Assembly (NCBI GenBank): GCA_000244995.1
Contig: CM001438.1
Location: 5,064,096-5,128,095 of the forward strand
DNA: 64,000 bases
Source: Burkholderiales bacterium JOSHI_001
Lineage (GTDB): Bacteria; Pseudomonadota; Gammaproteobacteria; Burkholderiales; Burkholderiaceae_C
Reading direction: 5' to 3'
The position numbers and the translations under genes are program-made. Positions 1 to 10,236 of this stretch are shown in pieces (within the stretch, counting starts at the first letter, position 1; each line of letters starts with the position of its first letter). A model generated the notes under the pieces. That model saw nothing but the letters and a program-made list of their open reading frames with translations. It ran no database searches and was not told the origin of the DNA.

Positions 1-1549
<1,549 letters not shown>

Positions 1550-1575
1550 GGCAGTGGTCTCCTGGGAAGGCGCAC

Positions 1576-2544
1576 TCAGTCTTCGCGCGGGCCGTAGCAG
1601 TGCAGCTTCAGCGTTTCCGAAGGCAGCTCGTCGAACATCAGCTTGTAGTGGCGCGTGAAGTGGCTGGCGCTGGCAAAACCCAGGGTGGTGGCCAGCTCGG
1701 TGATGGGCTGCGGCTGGCGCGCCTTCAGCACCCGGCGCGCTTCGTTCAGCCGCAGCGCGCGCAGGTAGGCCTGCGGCGTGGTGTGCATGAACTCTTCGAA
1801 GCAGTACTGCAGCGTGCGCCGGCTGGCGTAGGCCGCGCCGCAGATTTCCGGCACGCCGATGTCTTCCTGCAGGTTGGCACGCATGAACTCCACCGCGCGC
1901 TTGACCACCTTCAGCCGGGTTTCGGCGCGGCGCGGGATGGTGGACGGGCCGCTGTCGCCTTCGGCCGCCATGGCCAGCAGCACAGCCTGAATCATGGTGG
2001 ACGACAGCAAGGCCTGTTCGTCTTGCGCCTGCTGCAGATGGGCCAGGTCCTGCTCGGCGCCGTCGCACACCGCCAGCAGCATGGCGCGGATGGCCTGCGC
2101 CGTGGGCGGCGGCAGCTCGACATTGCGTTCCTGGGCCTTGCGGTCCAGCCATTCCAGCTTGGCCTGGGGCAAGGTGGCCTGCAGCAAGGCGCGGTCCACG
2201 CTCAGGCCGATCAGGTCCAGTTCGCCGGCGGAGATGACGTCATGCTGGGCGCTGCCGGTCAGCACCATCAGGCTTTCGCGCTCCAGCGGCCGGCCGGCGA
2301 ACACCGAGCCCGGCTCCACCGACAGCGGCACCGCCAGCACCACATGGCCCGGCGGGGGCACCACCTGTTCGCGCAGTTGCCGGTTGGTGGTCTCGCGCAG
2401 CAGCACGCCGTCGCGCATCACCAGTTGCCAGGCGCTGCCGTGGAAACGCCCGCAGCCCAGCTGCTCATAGGCCTGTTCCCAGCCCGCCAGGGCCTTGGCC
2501 TGGTCGTCAACGTCCTGCGATTCGTGGGTGACCACCTGGGCCAT
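1576..2544 (-). CDS. AraC-family transcriptional regulator, EutR-like
   Basis: This is a 322-residue regulator. The last ~100 residues form the AraC double helix-turn-helix ([13 protein letters not shown], then [14 protein letters not shown]). The N-terminal part ([17 protein letters not shown]) resembles the sensor half of EutR, the ethanolamine regulator (ITAWQQIYDQLHPGKFHG as I recall). I chose the ATG at 2544, which has GGAGC upstream; the frame is open further upstream but that stretch is antisense to the YCF48 gene and not coding-like. It sits between the envelope gene set and the acyl-CoA synthetase and is a natural candidate to control this locus. The effector is unknown; an amine or its oxidation product would fit the EutR-like sensor (inference). 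Confidence 0.9.
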   Translation of the reverse strand: MAQVVTHESQDVDDQAKALAGWEQAYEQLGCGRFHGSAWQLVMRDGVLLRETTNRQLREQVVPPPGHVVLAVPLSVEPGSVFAGRPLERESLMVLTGSAQHDVISAGELDLIGLSVDRALLQATLPQAKLEWLDRKAQERNVELPPPTAQAIRAMLLAVCDGAEQDLAHLQQAQDEQALLSSTMIQAVLLAMAAEGDSGPSTIPRRAETRLKVVKRAVEFMRANLQEDIGVPEICGAAYASRRTLQYCFEEFMHTTPQAYLRALRLNEARRVLKARQPQPITELATTLGFASASHFTRHYKLMFDELPSETLKLHCYGPRED

Positions 2545-2579
2545 GCGTCGTGCTCCGTTGGGGTTCTGGGTAGGGTGGG

Positions 2580-3641
2580 TCAGTTCGCCGGGGCCGGCAC
2601 GCTGCGCAGGCCGGCCTGGGTGGCCAGCACCAGCGCACCGCCGGCCTGGGGCTGCACCGCGGTGAGGGTGGCACGGTCGTCCAGGCGCCGCAAGCGGAAG
2701 TTCTCGCCCCGGGCATCTCCCAGTACCAGGGTGCCGTCCACGCCCACCAGGGCCACGCGGCCGTCGGCCAGCAGGCTGGCACCGGTGAAGGAACCCGCGC
2801 CCGCCACGGCCTGGTGGGTCCAGGTGAGACCGTCGTCGGTGCTGCGCACCACATTGCCGCGCATGCCGCCGGCCAGCAGCAGGCCCCCGGGCAGCGCCAG
2901 GCCGCACCACAGGCTGCCTTTGTAGGGCGTGGCCACGGCGGCCCACTTCATGTCGGCCACCGCGCCGCGGTCGGCGCTGCGCAGCACCTGGCCGCCTTCG
3001 GCCGCCACCAGCCAGGTGCCGGCGCCCGAGACGAAGATGCGGTTGAAGTGCTTCTCGCCGGCTTCGCCCTCCAGCAGCGTGAGGGTCTTCCAGCTGGCGC
3101 CGCCGTCGGCCGTGGCGCGCGCGAAGCCGAAGCCGCCCACCGCCAGGCCGCGGCCGTCGGCGTCCACGCGGATGGACAGCAGCACGTCGGCACCGTCGGC
3201 CTGGCCGGCCAACAGCGCCCAGGTCTCGCCCGCGTCGGTGGATTTCAGGATGACGCCGCCGTGACCCGCCGCCCACAGCGTGCGCGCGTCGGTGGCGTGC
3301 AGGCAGGTCAGCGTGGTGCGGGTGGGCACCGCCTTGGCCTGGCGCCAGGCCTTGCCGGCGTCGTCACTCAAGAGCACATGGCCGCGCTCGCCGACCGCCA
3401 CCAGGCGGGTGCCGGCCAATGCCAGGTCGAGGAAGTTGCCCTGGACCGCGCCGGCACGCACGCGCGCCGGGCCGTCGGCGCTGAAAGCCGCCCAGGCGGG
3501 CGCGCCGCTGAAGGCCAGCGCCAACACCGACCTTCGGCGAAGCGCTGTCTGTCCAAGCGGTCGCCGCGGATCCGGCTCTGCCGGTCCGCTGGCGGCGCCC
3601 CCTTGAGGGGGAACGCCGAAGGCGTTGCGGGGGTGGGTCAT
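2580..3641 (-). CDS. YCF48/BNR-repeat beta-propeller protein, exported
   Basis: This 353-residue protein is built from repeated YCF48-type units: ADGGASWKTL, STDAGETWALL and STDDGLTWTHQ are the Asp-box-like turns of successive blades. Such proteins resemble the photosystem II assembly factor Ycf48 and in proteobacteria are typically periplasmic. The ATG at 3641 lies one base after the exporter stop (TGA A ATG), which suggests translational coupling. The first ~30 codons are encoded by a dispersed structured repeat (3553-3637). They give an odd Pro/Gly-rich leader before RRRSVLALAFSGAPAWA, which looks like a signal peptide. A GTG at 3527 is an alternative start, but it would leave a very short signal. 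It is the last member of a DUF1329-DUF1302-RND-YCF48 set. Confidence 0.85.
   Translation of the reverse strand: MTHPRNAFGVPPQGGAASGPAEPDPRRPLGQTALRRRSVLALAFSGAPAWAAFSADGPARVRAGAVQGNFLDLALAGTRLVAVGERGHVLLSDDAGKAWRQAKAVPTRTTLTCLHATDARTLWAAGHGGVILKSTDAGETWALLAGQADGADVLLSIRVDADGRGLAVGGFGFARATADGGASWKTLTLLEGEAGEKHFNRIFVSGAGTWLVAAEGGQVLRSADRGAVADMKWAAVATPYKGSLWCGLALPGGLLLAGGMRGNVVRSTDDGLTWTHQAVAGAGSFTGASLLADGRVALVGVDGTLVLGDARGENFRLRRLDDRATLTAVQPQAGGALVLATQAGLRSVPAPAN
3553..3637 (-). repeat. 85-bp structured dispersed repeat, copy 1
   Basis: This stretch aligns without gaps over about 85 bp, at roughly 80% identity, with 38806-38890. It contains nested inverted repeats: a CCGGC/GCCGG stem within the GGATCCGGC block, a CCCCC/GGGGG stem and a CGCC-GAA-GGCG stem. 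Both copies lie at an intercistronic junction between genes transcribed on the minus strand and have the same orientation relative to transcription. From general knowledge, similar BIME/REP-like elements are scattered in Leptothrix/Rubrivivax-type genomes. This copy is translated as the N-terminus of the YCF48 gene if the ATG at 3641 is used. Confidence 0.8.
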
Positions 3642-3642
3642 T

Positions 3643-6003
3643 TCAATGCGCCATGAAGGGCTTGTGCACCGGACCCTTGCGGGGGATCAGCGTGTCGATG
3701 GTCACCGCCAGCGCCGGCAGCAGCGTGATGGCCATCAGCATGTTCAGCATGAACATGAAGGCCAGCAGCAGCCCCATGTCGGCCTGGAACTTCAGCGGCG
3801 AGAACACCCAGGTGGCCACGCCCACGCTCAGCGTGATGGCGGTGAACACGGTGGCGATGCCGGTTTCGGCCAGCGCGCGGCGGAAGGCGCTGACGATGTC
3901 CATGCCCTCGGCCAGGTACAGCTGCAGCCGGTTGTAGATGTAGAAGGCGTAGTCCACGCCAATGCCCACGGCCAGCACCATCACCGGTAGCGTGGCCACG
4001 GTCAGGCCGATGTCCAGCGCCTTCATGAACCAGTAGCCGATGAAGGTGGCCAGGGTCAGCGGCAGGCAGCAGGCCAGCACCGCGCGCCAGTCGCGGTAGG
4101 TCAGGAAGACCAGCACCACGATGGTGGCGTACACGTACAGCATCATCGGCAACTCGGTGGCTTCCAGCACTTCGTTGGTGGCGGCCTGAACACCGGCGTT
4201 GCCGCTGGCCAGGCGCACGGTGACGCCTTCCAGCTGGTTGTCGCTGCGGTACTGCTTGACCACGGCCACCACGCGCTTGATGGTGTCGGCCTTGTGGTCG
4301 GACAGGTAGGCGTGCACCGGCAGCACGGTGCAGCGCGGGTCGTACAGGCCCGAGCCTTCCCCCACCAGGCCGATGAAGCTGGCCATGCTGCGTTTGTCGC
4401 GCGGCATGTCGCCCCACTTGGGGTTGCCCTCGTTGAAGCCGGCCGCGCCCAGCTTCACCAGCGCCGGCAGGCTGGCGGTGCCGATGACGCCCGGCGTGTT
4501 GGCCAGTTCCCAGGCCAGGTCGTCGATGAAGACCATCTTGGTGCGGTCGTAGCAGCTGTCGGGCGTGGTTTCGTTCACCACGGTCAGCACGTCCAGGCCG
4601 ACCGAGAACTTCTCGGCAATGGCCACCGCGTCGCGGTTGTAGCGCGCGCTGTCGCGCAGTTCGGGCGCCCCAGGCTGCACATAGCCCACGTGGCGGTCGC
4701 GGCTGCCCCACAGCGCCAGGCCGAACAGCAGCACGCCCGCGGCCACCACCCAGCGCGCCGCGCCGGGTTCGGCCAGGCGGGCCAGGGCGATGACCGCCAG
4801 CGAGCGCTTCTCCCGCACCGCCTGCATGCGCTGGCCGTAGCCTTCGGGCAGCAACACGTAACTGGCCACCACCGGCAGCATGATCAGGTTGGTGACGATC
4901 TTGTAGGCCACGCCCAGGCTGGCGGTGATGGCCAGCTCGCGGATCATGGGGATGGGGATCAGCAGCAGCGTGGCAAAGCCCACGAAGGCGGTGACCAGGG
5001 CCATGGTGCCCGGCACCAGCAGCGCGCCAAAGCTGTGGCGCGCGGCGTCCAGCGGCGTGGCGCCGGCGCCGATTTCGCGCACGATGGTGTTGATCTGCTG
5101 CACGCCGTGGGAAACGCCAATGGCGAACACCAGGAAGGGCACCAGGATGGCCAGCGGGTCCAGCCCATAGCCCAGCAGTTGCAGCGACGCGAACTGCCAC
5201 ACCAGCGACACCAGCGAACACACCAGCGCCGCGGCGGTGAAGGCGATGCTGCGGCAGTACCACCACACGGCCAGCGCGGTGAGCACGAAGGCCAGTGCGA
5301 AGAACACCACCACGCCGCGCGCGCCCTCGGCGATGTCGGAGATCTGCTTGGCGAAGCCGATGATGCGGATCTCGTGGCCTTCGTCCTCGAACTTGGTGCG
5401 CAGCGCGGCTTCGATCTGCGGGCCCAGCGCGATGTAATCGGTGGCCAGCTTGGTGCGCGGGTCGGCGTCCAGCAGGTCGGCGGTGACCATGGCGCCGGAC
5501 GAATCGCTGGCCACCAGCGAGCCCATGTAGCCGCCCTGCACCACGTTGTCGCGGATCTTCGCCACCGTGGCCGCGTCCAGCTTGTCGGGCGTGATGTCGC
5601 CGCCGATCACATCGCGCGCTTCGTAGCCTTCTTCGGTGACCTGCATCACGCGGGTGTTGGGCGTCCACAGGCTGCTGACGCTGCGGCGGTCCACGCCGGG
5701 CAGGTACAGCAGGGCTTGCGTCACCTCGTTCAGCTTCTTCAGCGTGGCGGGCTTCCAGATGTCGCCCTGCTTCGCATGGACGACAACGATCAGGCGGTTG
5801 GCGCCGAACAGCACGTCCTTGTACTTGACGAAGGTTTCGGTGTATTCATGCCCCAAGGGCAATTGCTTGCCGAAGCCCGCGGTCATGTGCAGGCGCGCGG
5901 CGAACACCGCCGCCACCGCGGTGACGAGCGCCAGCACCGCCAGCACCACGGCGCGGTGGCCGAAGATCAGCTTTTCACAGGCGAGAACGAATCGGGCCAG
6001 CAT
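3643..6003 (-). CDS. RND-superfamily exporter, MMPL type
   Basis: This 786-residue inner-membrane protein has the two-fold RND/MMPL layout: one helix near the N-terminus, a ~190-residue extracytoplasmic domain, a five-helix block (from ARGVVVFFALAF, including VPFLVFAIGVSHG), a second soluble domain and a second helix block (from LPMMLYVYATIVVLVFLTY). The motifs AIGVSHGVQQ and AVGIGVDYAFY occupy the equivalent helix-4 positions in each half; the Asp in the second is where proton-relay residues usually lie. I chose ATG 6003; a TTG two codons upstream (6009) has equal claim because AAGG lies 5 bases before it. There is no adaptor or TolC gene nearby, so the DUF1302 and DUF1329 proteins may provide the periplasmic/outer-membrane route (inference). 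The substrate is probably hydrophobic and is unknown. Confidence 0.92.
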   Translation of the reverse strand: MLARFVLACEKLIFGHRAVVLAVLALVTAVAAVFAARLHMTAGFGKQLPLGHEYTETFVKYKDVLFGANRLIVVVHAKQGDIWKPATLKKLNEVTQALLYLPGVDRRSVSSLWTPNTRVMQVTEEGYEARDVIGGDITPDKLDAATVAKIRDNVVQGGYMGSLVASDSSGAMVTADLLDADPRTKLATDYIALGPQIEAALRTKFEDEGHEIRIIGFAKQISDIAEGARGVVVFFALAFVLTALAVWWYCRSIAFTAAALVCSLVSLVWQFASLQLLGYGLDPLAILVPFLVFAIGVSHGVQQINTIVREIGAGATPLDAARHSFGALLVPGTMALVTAFVGFATLLLIPIPMIRELAITASLGVAYKIVTNLIMLPVVASYVLLPEGYGQRMQAVREKRSLAVIALARLAEPGAARWVVAAGVLLFGLALWGSRDRHVGYVQPGAPELRDSARYNRDAVAIAEKFSVGLDVLTVVNETTPDSCYDRTKMVFIDDLAWELANTPGVIGTASLPALVKLGAAGFNEGNPKWGDMPRDKRSMASFIGLVGEGSGLYDPRCTVLPVHAYLSDHKADTIKRVVAVVKQYRSDNQLEGVTVRLASGNAGVQAATNEVLEATELPMMLYVYATIVVLVFLTYRDWRAVLACCLPLTLATFIGYWFMKALDIGLTVATLPVMVLAVGIGVDYAFYIYNRLQLYLAEGMDIVSAFRRALAETGIATVFTAITLSVGVATWVFSPLKFQADMGLLLAFMFMLNMLMAITLLPALAVTIDTLIPRKGPVHKPFMAH

Positions 6004-6060
6004 GGCCAACAGTGCCTTGCAAGAGAGGTGCCCGCATCACGCGGGCACCGGGGTTGCGCG

Positions 6061-7845
6061 TCAGAAGCTGTAGGAGGCGCTCAGCGCAAAGTTGTCGCGG
6101 TCGCGCACGATGTTGTTGATGCCGCCGCCGAAGAAGGCGGTGTAGCCGGCCTGCACCTTCCAGGTGGCGTCCTTGTCGAAGTTGGCACCGATGAACAAGC
6201 TCTTGCGCCCCTTCACGAAGGGCAGGGTGTTGGGCGAGATGCCCGCCACGTCGTGCGTGAACACGGTCACCTGGGTCAGGTTCCAGTCGCTGCCCCACAC
6301 ATGCGGGTAGCTCAGGTCGAACTCGGCGGCGTAGCCCCAGCTGGTCTTGGTGGGGTTGGCATAGCTGGGGAAGATGAGGTAGGGAATGGTGCCGATCTTC
6401 AGGTTCGGGTAGTGCGTCACCGCCACCTCGCCCAGGAAGGTGCCTTCGGCGGCGCCCAGCGCCTTCACCAGCTTGCCGGTCCAGGCGTTCACCTCGGTGA
6501 AGTACAGCGCGGTGAGGTGGGCCTGGATCTTCTTTTCCTCCACGTAGCCGCGCACCGTCAATCGTTGCTGGCCGTAGCCGGCGGGGTCGAAGATGCTGTA
6601 TGGGCCGGCCCCCGGCACGCTGCCGTCCACGGCGACCGAATCGCGAGGCCGGTACGACAATTCGCCGCCCACGGCCACCGGACCCATCTTGGTGTTGAAG
6701 CTGGCACCGAACAGGTTCTTGTCCTGCCCGTATTCGTTGTAGTACCCGATGCCCAGCGCGTTGCCGGTGACGGCGGCCACGTCGGTGTACAGCGTGGTGA
6801 AAGGCAGTTTGTCGTGGTAACGCTGGAAATACAGCGCGAACTCGGCGTCCATGGCCTTGGGCTTGAAGCGCACGGCCAGACCGAACTGCTTGCCTCGGGG
6901 AGGCACCTTGTCACCGTCAAAGGGCACCACGTTCAGGCCGGGCTGGGCGCGTGCGCCCAGGTCGCCGCAACCGGCGCCAGCGCAGGGTGGCACGCCAAGA
7001 CCACCCAAGGAGTTGATCACCGAGGTGGGGATGTAGGCCGGCTGCTGGCCCGCCCCCACCACGTCGCCGGCCGAGAAGAAGGTGCCCACCGGGTCGAAGC
7101 GGAAGGCGTTCCACTTCCACTGGTAGTAGGCCTCCACGCTGAGGCCATCGGCCACGCCGGCATTGATGCTGACCATGGGCGCCGGACGCAGGATTTCCTT
7201 CACCTGGGTGCCGGGGGTGTGCAGCTTGCGCAGGTCGAAGGCGTTGATCTGGTTGATGCCCCCGATGATGAAAATGTCCTCGCCCCAGGAGATGACCTGG
7301 TTGCCCACCCGCACGGTGGCATTCCGGTCGCCGAACTTGAGGTCCTTGGACACCCAGGCGTCCAGCAGCGTGAAGTTGCGCACCGCGATGTCCTTGGCGG
7401 CGTCGGACAGGTCGGTGCGACGCGTGTCGCCGGCCTTGAAGTCGCCCACCCAGGTGCCGCGCACCAGGGCGCGCCAGCCGTCGGTGGTCTTCAAGCCAAA
7501 CTCGTGCGTGCCTTTCAGTGCCAGCGACACGATGTCGCCGCGCTTGTAGTTCAGGTTGCCGTTGTCGGCGTTCAGGAAGTTGAAGTCAGGGTTGGCCGCG
7601 GCATCGTTGCCCGGGCCGTTGATCAGCGACCCCAGCGGCGCGCCGGTGGGCACGTTGCCGCCGTTGTCGTTGCCGATGGTGTCTGCCAGCGGCTTGCCCA
7701 AGCGCACCTGGGCGCCCAAGCTGATGGTGGAACTGAAGTCGTATTCGGTGCCATTGGCGTTGGTGCTGCGCCAGGCCTGGGCCGGCCCGGCCAGCAGCAA
7801 CACGGCACCGGCGATCACCGACAAAGCGAAGGAGCTGTTCTTCAT
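6061..7845 (-). CDS. DUF1302 outer-membrane beta-barrel protein
   Basis: This 594-residue protein has a signal peptide ending LLLAGPAQA (about residue 24). It is rich in alternating beta-strand segments and ends in SASYSF, the aromatic C-terminal residue recognised by the BAM complex. DUF1302 proteins are predicted outer-membrane porins or transporters that co-occur with DUF1329 proteins and MMPL exporters. The motifs GNQVISWGEDIF and LRKLHTPGTQ are typical of the family. It starts at the ATG at 7845, 22 bp after the DUF1329 gene, with GGAGACAC upstream. It is probably co-transcribed with the DUF1329 gene and the exporter and is a candidate outer-membrane channel for the exporter's cargo (inference). 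Confidence 0.92.
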   Translation of the reverse strand: MKNSSFALSVIAGAVLLLAGPAQAWRSTNANGTEYDFSSTISLGAQVRLGKPLADTIGNDNGGNVPTGAPLGSLINGPGNDAAANPDFNFLNADNGNLNYKRGDIVSLALKGTHEFGLKTTDGWRALVRGTWVGDFKAGDTRRTDLSDAAKDIAVRNFTLLDAWVSKDLKFGDRNATVRVGNQVISWGEDIFIIGGINQINAFDLRKLHTPGTQVKEILRPAPMVSINAGVADGLSVEAYYQWKWNAFRFDPVGTFFSAGDVVGAGQQPAYIPTSVINSLGGLGVPPCAGAGCGDLGARAQPGLNVVPFDGDKVPPRGKQFGLAVRFKPKAMDAEFALYFQRYHDKLPFTTLYTDVAAVTGNALGIGYYNEYGQDKNLFGASFNTKMGPVAVGGELSYRPRDSVAVDGSVPGAGPYSIFDPAGYGQQRLTVRGYVEEKKIQAHLTALYFTEVNAWTGKLVKALGAAEGTFLGEVAVTHYPNLKIGTIPYLIFPSYANPTKTSWGYAAEFDLSYPHVWGSDWNLTQVTVFTHDVAGISPNTLPFVKGRKSLFIGANFDKDATWKVQAGYTAFFGGGINNIVRDRDNFALSASYSF

Positions 7846-7867
7846 GGTGTGTGTCTCCTGCGCAGCT

Positions 7868-9238
7868 TCAGCGTGAACCCGCGCGCCGCAACTCGTCGGG
7901 GTTGAAGCGCTTCATGTCGATGCGCCCTTCCTTGCCCGCCAGCCAGTCCACCTTGCCCTCCTGTGGCATGTTGTCGGCCATGTAGCGGCCCACGTTCAGG
8001 TCGTAGACGATGTAGCCCTGGTAGACACAGGCGCCCAGTTCCCAGGCCACGTAGGGGTAGCTTTCCTGCACCCGCCACACCTTGCCCTGGGCGTCGAAGT
8101 TGTCGGCCGCCACCATGGCCCAGGTGTCCTCGTCCAGGTAGATGGTGCGCTTGGGGAACTGGTGGCGCTGGCCGGCCTTGACCGTGGCCTCGATCTTCCA
8201 GACGCGGTGGGTTTCGTAGCGGATCAGCTCGCGCTTCGGGTAGTCGGGGCCGAACACGTCGGCCAGCTTGGCGTCCTGGTTGTTGAACTTGAAGGTGTTG
8301 TAGGGCACCACCAGTTCCTGCTTGCCCGCCAGCTTCCAGTCGTAGCGGTCCAGCCGGCCGCCGAACATGGGGTACTGGTCCACCGCCAGCAGGTTTTCGT
8401 AGCCCGGCACCGGGTTGTCATACGCGAAGGTGGGCGCGCGCCGCACCCGGCGCTGGCCGGGGAAGTACAGCCAGGCGTCGTTGTCCTTGTTCATGTAGTA
8501 GTGGATCAGGATGATCTCGCCGGTGCGCGCCGCGGGCGTGACCACCTCGTTCAGCACCAGCCACTCCTGGCCGTCCGCCTCCACCGGCTTGCCCGCCAGG
8601 TTGCCCAGCGGCGTCGCGGTCCACTGGTCCTGCACCAGGGGCACGAACTTGCCGTCGCCGGCCTGGCTGAACACCGTGCTGTAGCGCTCGATGCGGCCTT
8701 CGCCCACCCAGCGCATCTTGTAGTTCCACATCGCCTGCGCGCCGTTTTCCGGGATGGGGAAGGGCACGCCGCCGGTCACCGCCGCGCCCAGGTCATAGCC
8801 GTTGGCCGCCAGCTTGGCACCGGTGGCGTTCTTCTTCGTGTTGTCGTAGACCTGCTGCGGGTAGCCGCAACTGCGGCGCGTGGGGTAGACGTCCATGCGG
8901 TAGCCCTTCAGCTGCTTCAGCATGGCCAGCTGGCCTTCGGACAGCTTGTCCTTGTGCTTGTCGGCGCTGGCCGCATCGATGCTGAACAGCGGCTTGTCCG
9001 CGGCATAGGGGTCGGGCCGCGCCTGGCCGGGCTTCCAGCCACCCGGGGCCTTCATGTCACCGCCGGTCCATGCCGGGATGCTGCCGTCCTTGTTGCCGGC
9101 CTTTTCCGCGCCCATGGGCGTGAGGGCCTGCCCCAGCGCCGCAGCCTGCGCTTCGGTGGCGGCCCAGGCGGCCTGCTGCGCCGCCAGGCCGCCCATCACC
9201 AGCGCCGCGGCCGCGGCCATGCGCTTCAAGCTTGTCAT
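7868..9238 (-). CDS. DUF1329 periplasmic (lipid-binding-like) protein
   Basis: This 456-residue protein has a signal peptide (MTSLKRMAAAAALVMGG... cleaved after AAWA). It carries DUF1329 hallmarks: KAGNKDGSIPAWTGG near the N-terminus, YPTRRSCGYPQQVY, and the LYFPGQRRVRRAP segment. The family is related to the LolA/LppX-like outer-membrane lipoprotein sorting fold as I recall, so a role carrying a hydrophobic ligand between exporter and outer membrane is plausible. The start at 9238 is chosen because of the perfect GGAGAG box 6 bases upstream; an earlier in-frame start at 9274 would add a non-signal-like extension. It begins 57 bp after the last cytochrome gene, on the same strand. Confidence 0.92.
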   Translation of the reverse strand: MTSLKRMAAAAALVMGGLAAQQAAWAATEAQAAALGQALTPMGAEKAGNKDGSIPAWTGGDMKAPGGWKPGQARPDPYAADKPLFSIDAASADKHKDKLSEGQLAMLKQLKGYRMDVYPTRRSCGYPQQVYDNTKKNATGAKLAANGYDLGAAVTGGVPFPIPENGAQAMWNYKMRWVGEGRIERYSTVFSQAGDGKFVPLVQDQWTATPLGNLAGKPVEADGQEWLVLNEVVTPAARTGEIILIHYYMNKDNDAWLYFPGQRRVRRAPTFAYDNPVPGYENLLAVDQYPMFGGRLDRYDWKLAGKQELVVPYNTFKFNNQDAKLADVFGPDYPKRELIRYETHRVWKIEATVKAGQRHQFPKRTIYLDEDTWAMVAADNFDAQGKVWRVQESYPYVAWELGACVYQGYIVYDLNVGRYMADNMPQEGKVDWLAGKEGRIDMKRFNPDELRRAGSR

Positions 9239-9295
9239 CGTGCTCTCCTTCTTGCCCGCGGTGCGGGCCCCCATGTCGTGTGTGAATCTCGTTTT

Positions 9296-9799
9296 CTAGT
9301 GCAGCGTCAGTCCCAAGGAACGCCCCATCTCGATCAATTCCCGGCGTCGGCCCGCCACGTCCACCAAGGGCTTGGCGCGGGCCCGGGCCACTTCCTCGCG
9401 GGTGTAGGGTGCTTCATGCCATGGCGCGCTGCCGGCCGCCAGGGTGGCCAGCAGCCAGTTGATGACCCGCGCCACCTGCTCGTCGTTCAGGCCCGAGCCC
9501 ATCACGCCCGGCACGCTGATGATGAATTCGCGCCCACCGGGCACCTGCAGGAACTGGCCCAGGCGGCGCAGATCGGGCACGTACTGGGCCGGCGAGCCGG
9601 CGGCGTCCAGACCGTGGCAGCCGGCGCAGTGCAGCACGAACTGCCCGCGGTCGCTGCGCGCCGGGGTGAGCGATGGGGCGTCGGCCGCGGGCAAAACCAT
9701 GCGGCCGGTGATCGTGCCCACGCCGCCAAAGCCGAAGGCGGCAGTCACAGCCGCCGTGGCCAGCACGGCACCCACGCAGGTGGCGGCCAGCCTCTTCAT
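9296..9799 (-). CDS. Monohaem c-type cytochrome, second of pair
   Basis: This 167-residue protein has an N-terminal membrane anchor or signal (MKRLAATCVGAVLATAAVTAA). It has a single haem-binding motif CAGCH near residue 58, and GVMGSGLNDEQ provides the likely axial methionine. Residues from about 130 to the end (REEVARARAKPL...) are a charged tail not typical of class I cytochromes. The ATG overlaps the stop of the preceding cytochrome gene (ATGA at 9796-9799), so the two are translationally coupled. Its place in the aau operon suggests it takes electrons from the amine dehydrogenase or from the first cytochrome towards a terminal oxidase (inference). Confidence 0.88.
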   Translation of the reverse strand: MKRLAATCVGAVLATAAVTAAFGFGGVGTITGRMVLPAADAPSLTPARSDRGQFVLHCAGCHGLDAAGSPAQYVPDLRRLGQFLQVPGGREFIISVPGVMGSGLNDEQVARVINWLLATLAAGSAPWHEAPYTREEVARARAKPLVDVAGRRRELIEMGRSLGLTLH

Positions 9800-10236
9800 G
9801 GCCCCAGCAACTGCGCGCGCCTTTGGCGCGACTGGGGTGGGCTGCCGGCCTGGTCGCGCTGGGCCTTCAGTTCGTCGGCCACATAGGGCCTGGCGTCCGC
9901 AGCACCCTGCACCCCGTGGCGCACATGGGTTGCAATGGCGGCCAGCGTGGCGTCGTCCAGTTGCGGCCCGAAGGCCGGCATGCTGCCGCTGAAGGCCTGG
10001 CCGTTCACCTTGATGGGGCCGGACAGGCCATGGACCAGGACCGCCGGGAGGTATTGGCGGTCAGCGCCCAGCTTGGCCCAATGCTCGCCCTTGAGCGACG
10101 GCGCCAGGCCCACGGTGCCGCTGCCGTCGGCCTGGTGGCAGGCCGCGCAGTGCTTGGCGAACAAAGCGGGGCCGTCGGCCTGGGCCTGGGCTGCGCCTGC
10201 CGCCACCATCCACAGCATGGCCAGTCCCGGCTTCAT
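9796..10236 (-). CDS. Monohaem class I c-type cytochrome, first of pair
   Basis: This 146-residue periplasmic protein has a signal peptide (MKPGLAMLWMVAAGAAQAQA). The haem motif is CAACH (KHCAACHQADGSG), and the distal ligand region is SGSMPAFGPQLDD with the usual C-terminal helix LAAIATHVRHG. This is the classic small cytochrome c pattern. The start at 10236 overlaps the aauA stop (ATGA), so an upstream in-frame start inside aauA is unlikely. Aromatic amine dehydrogenase of Alcaligenes passes electrons to azurin or c-type cytochromes. No azurin/amicyanin gene is in this window, so this cytochrome is the best local candidate for the acceptor (inference). Confidence 0.9.
   Translation of the reverse strand: MKPGLAMLWMVAAGAAQAQADGPALFAKHCAACHQADGSGTVGLAPSLKGEHWAKLGADRQYLPAVLVHGLSGPIKVNGQAFSGSMPAFGPQLDDATLAAIATHVRHGVQGAADARPYVADELKAQRDQAGSPPQSRQRRAQLLGP

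Noticed and set aside
4294-7905. A 1203-codon plus-strand open frame opposite the RND and DUF1302 genes
   Set aside because: It has no recognisable domain, its composition is dominated by His, Gln, Val and Gly, and it is fully antisense to real genes.
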